Source: Nocardia camponoti
Lineage (GTDB): Bacteria; Actinomycetota; Actinomycetes; Mycobacteriales; Mycobacteriaceae
Assembly (NCBI RefSeq): GCF_014646135.1
Contig: NZ_BMMW01000003.1
Coordinates: 407,025-471,024, forward strand
Reading direction: 5' to 3'
Length of the DNA: 64,000 nucleotides
Below, piece after piece: positions 62,579 through 64,000 of the stretch; the stretch's first letter is position 1; every line of letters starts with the position of its first letter. Below the pieces are notes generated by a model. That model made no database searches. It saw nothing but the letters and a program-made list of their open reading frames with translations, and was not told the origin of the DNA. The position numbers and the translations under genes are program-made.

Positions 62579-63355
62579 TTATCCGAAGCGGCCCGAGATG
62601 TAGTCCTCGGTCGCCCGCTGCGTCGGGTTCGAGAAGATGCGCTCGGTGTCGTCGATCTCGACCAGTCGACCCGGCTTGCCCTGGGCTTCCAGGTTGAAGA
62701 AGCCGGTCTGGTCGCTCACGCGCGCCGCCTGCTGCATGTTGTGCGTGACGATGACGATCGTGAACTCCTTCTTGAGTTCAGTGATCAGGTCTTCGATCGC
62801 CAGGGTCGAGATGGGGTCAAGCGCCGAACACGGCTCGTCCATGAGCAGCACGTCGGGCGAAACCGCGATCGCACGGGCGATGCACAGACGCTGCTGCTGA
62901 CCACCCGAAAGGCCGCCGCCCGGCTTGTCGAGACGGTCCTTGACCTCGTTCCACAGGTTCGCGCCACGCAGCGAGCGTTCGGCGACCTCGTCGAGTTCCT
63001 TCTTGTTGCGCACGCCCTGCAACTTCAGGCCCGCGACGACGTTGTCGCGAATCGACATCGTCGGGAACGGGTTCGGGCGCTGGAACACCATGCCGATCGT
63101 GCGACGCACACCGACCGGGTCGATCTGCGAACCGTAGATGTCTTCGCCGTCGAGCAGCACCGCGCCTTCGACGCGCGCGTTCGGCGTGACCTCGTGCATG
63201 CGGTTGAGCGAACGCAGCACGGTCGACTTACCGCAACCCGAAGGACCGATGAAGGCGGTGACGCTGCGCGGCAGCACCGTCAGGTCCACGTTCGACACGG
63301 CGTGGAACTTGCCGTAGTAGATGTTGAGATCTTTGACGTCGATCCGCTTGGCCAT
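62579..63355 (-). CDS. pstB: Phosphate ABC transporter ATP-binding protein
   Basis: A 258-residue ABC ATPase energising high-affinity phosphate uptake. Walker [20 protein letters not shown]-loop FQRPNPFP, signature [12 protein letters not shown], Walker [14 protein letters not shown] and the His switch VTHNMQQA are complete. ATG at 63355 follows the pstA gene by 20 bases. It matches phoT (Rv0820) by gene order. Confidence 0.96.
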   Translation of the reverse strand: MAKRIDVKDLNIYYGKFHAVSNVDLTVLPRSVTAFIGPSGCGKSTVLRSLNRMHEVTPNARVEGAVLLDGEDIYGSQIDPVGVRRTIGMVFQRPNPFPTMSIRDNVVAGLKLQGVRNKKELDEVAERSLRGANLWNEVKDRLDKPGGGLSGGQQQRLCIARAIAVSPDVLLMDEPCSALDPISTLAIEDLITELKKEFTIVIVTHNMQQAARVSDQTGFFNLEAQGKPGRLVEIDDTERIFSNPTQRATEDYISGRFG

Positions 63356-63375
63356 GAGGTAATCCGTTTCGCTTC

Positions 63376-64000
63376 TTATCGGTTCCGGGTGAGCAGCTTG
63401 TTGACCACGGCGGCCGCCGCGTAGAGCAGCGCGATGAGCAGGATCAGCGTGAGCGCCGCACCCCAGACTCGTGCGCGACCCGCGGGCTCGGGGTTGGCCA
63501 GCTCTTGGTAGATCAGCAGCGGCAGCGAAGCCATGTTGCCGTCGAAGATGTTCTGGTTGATCGACTTCGAGTAGCCGACGAGCACGAGCACCGGCGCGGT
63601 TTCGCCCATGACGCGGGCGATGGAAAGCAGGATGCCGCTGATCATGCCGGGCAGCGCGGTCGGGATGACGATCCGCAGGATGGTCTTCCACTTCGGCACG
63701 CCAAGCGCGTAGGACGCTTCGCGCAGCTCATCGGGGACGAGCTTGAGCATTTCCTCGCTCGACCGCACGACGACGGGCAGCATCAGCAGCACCAGCGCGA
63801 GCGACACCGCGAACGAGCTTTGCGGCATGCCGAGCGTGGCGATCCACAGCGCGAAGATGAACAGCGCCGCGACGATCGACGGGACACCGGCGAGGATGTC
63901 GACCATGAACGTGGTGACCTTCGCGAGGCGGCCACGTCCGTATTCGACGAGGTAAACAGCGGCCATCACGCCAAGCGGCACCGCGATCAGCGACGCGACG
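63376..64000 (-). CDS. pstA: Phosphate ABC transporter permease PstA (5' end outside window)
   Basis: The C-terminal 208 residues of a permease with at least five transmembrane segments. The cytoplasmic EAA loop reads [23 protein letters not shown], and [14 protein letters not shown] and [15 protein letters not shown] are typical of PstA. The start is beyond the right edge. It is the gene upstream of pstB in one operon; pstC would be expected further upstream, outside the window. Confidence 0.93.
   Translation of the reverse strand, partial: VASLIAVPLGVMAAVYLVEYGRGRLAKVTTFMVDILAGVPSIVAALFIFALWIATLGMPQSSFAVSLALVLLMLPVVVRSSEEMLKLVPDELREASYALGVPKWKTILRIVIPTALPGMISGILLSIARVMGETAPVLVLVGYSKSINQNIFDGNMASLPLLIYQELANPEPAGRARVWGAALTLILLIALLYAAAAVVNKLLTRNR

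Overview
The window is high-GC, densely coded chromosomal DNA of a mycolic-acid actinobacterium (order Mycobacteriales). The evidence is gene content and gene order. serC-sepH-DUF2537-TrmH-MarR-DUF2530 and DUF3027-MFS-DUF2771-csp-rpfA-helicase-XPB-dapC follow the order I remember for Mycobacterium tuberculosis Rv0858c-Rv0896. dusB-LCP-phoU-pstB follows Rv0819-Rv0823. The genus cannot be fixed from sequence alone. I see no transposase, prophage, plasmid function or CRISPR array; this is core chromosome with a few accessory insertions.

Layout. 1-8.6 kb: citrate synthase (partial), an MFS exporter, pdxH, a second citrate synthase, two strong palindromes, a lipoprotein polysaccharide deacetylase, serC and sepH. 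8.6-20.4 kb: a conserved block of small membrane proteins, an RNA methylase, MarR and TetR regulators, a 1,050-residue Hsp90/sacsin-type ATPase, DUF3027, a glutaminyl cyclase lipoprotein, a large MFS protein, DUF2771 and a cold-shock protein. 20.4-31.3 kb: rpfA with a perfect CRP site and a long leader, the two XPB-related proteins, a lipoprotein, a coiled-coil protein, LysE and TRIC membrane proteins, and dapC. 31.3-37.7 kb: a small repeat peptide, an alcohol dehydrogenase, a frameshifted hrpB, a type I DAHP synthase behind an aromatic leader peptide, and an SDR.

37.7-45.0 kb is an iron-regulated salicylate cluster: salicylate synthase, salicyl-AMP ligase, and an ArCP-Cy-A-PCP NRPS with no thioesterase. 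Iron-box-like sites lie in both promoter regions. The genes would make salicylate, adenylate it, load it on the NRPS carrier domain and join it to a cyclised Cys, Ser or Thr. That is the first half of a mycobactin/nocobactin-type siderophore, with the later steps absent from the window.

45.0-64.0 kb: DUF2127, plsB2-plsC, ppm1, an AAA ATPase, a tRNA array (Glu-Asp-Phe-Asp) with a duplicated tRNA-Asp, a butyrolactone-receptor-like TetR, tRNA-Lys, DUF937, an acyl-ACP desaturase, an Mce-associated protein, a lipase, dusB, an LCP cell-wall ligase, phoU and the phosphate transporter genes pstB and pstA (partial).

The points most worth a second look are the salicylate NRPS cluster with its paired iron boxes, the aromatic leader peptide, the dispersed palindromic repeat, the hrpB frameshift, the missing start codon of the Hsp90-like ATPase, and the 78-residue repeat peptide.
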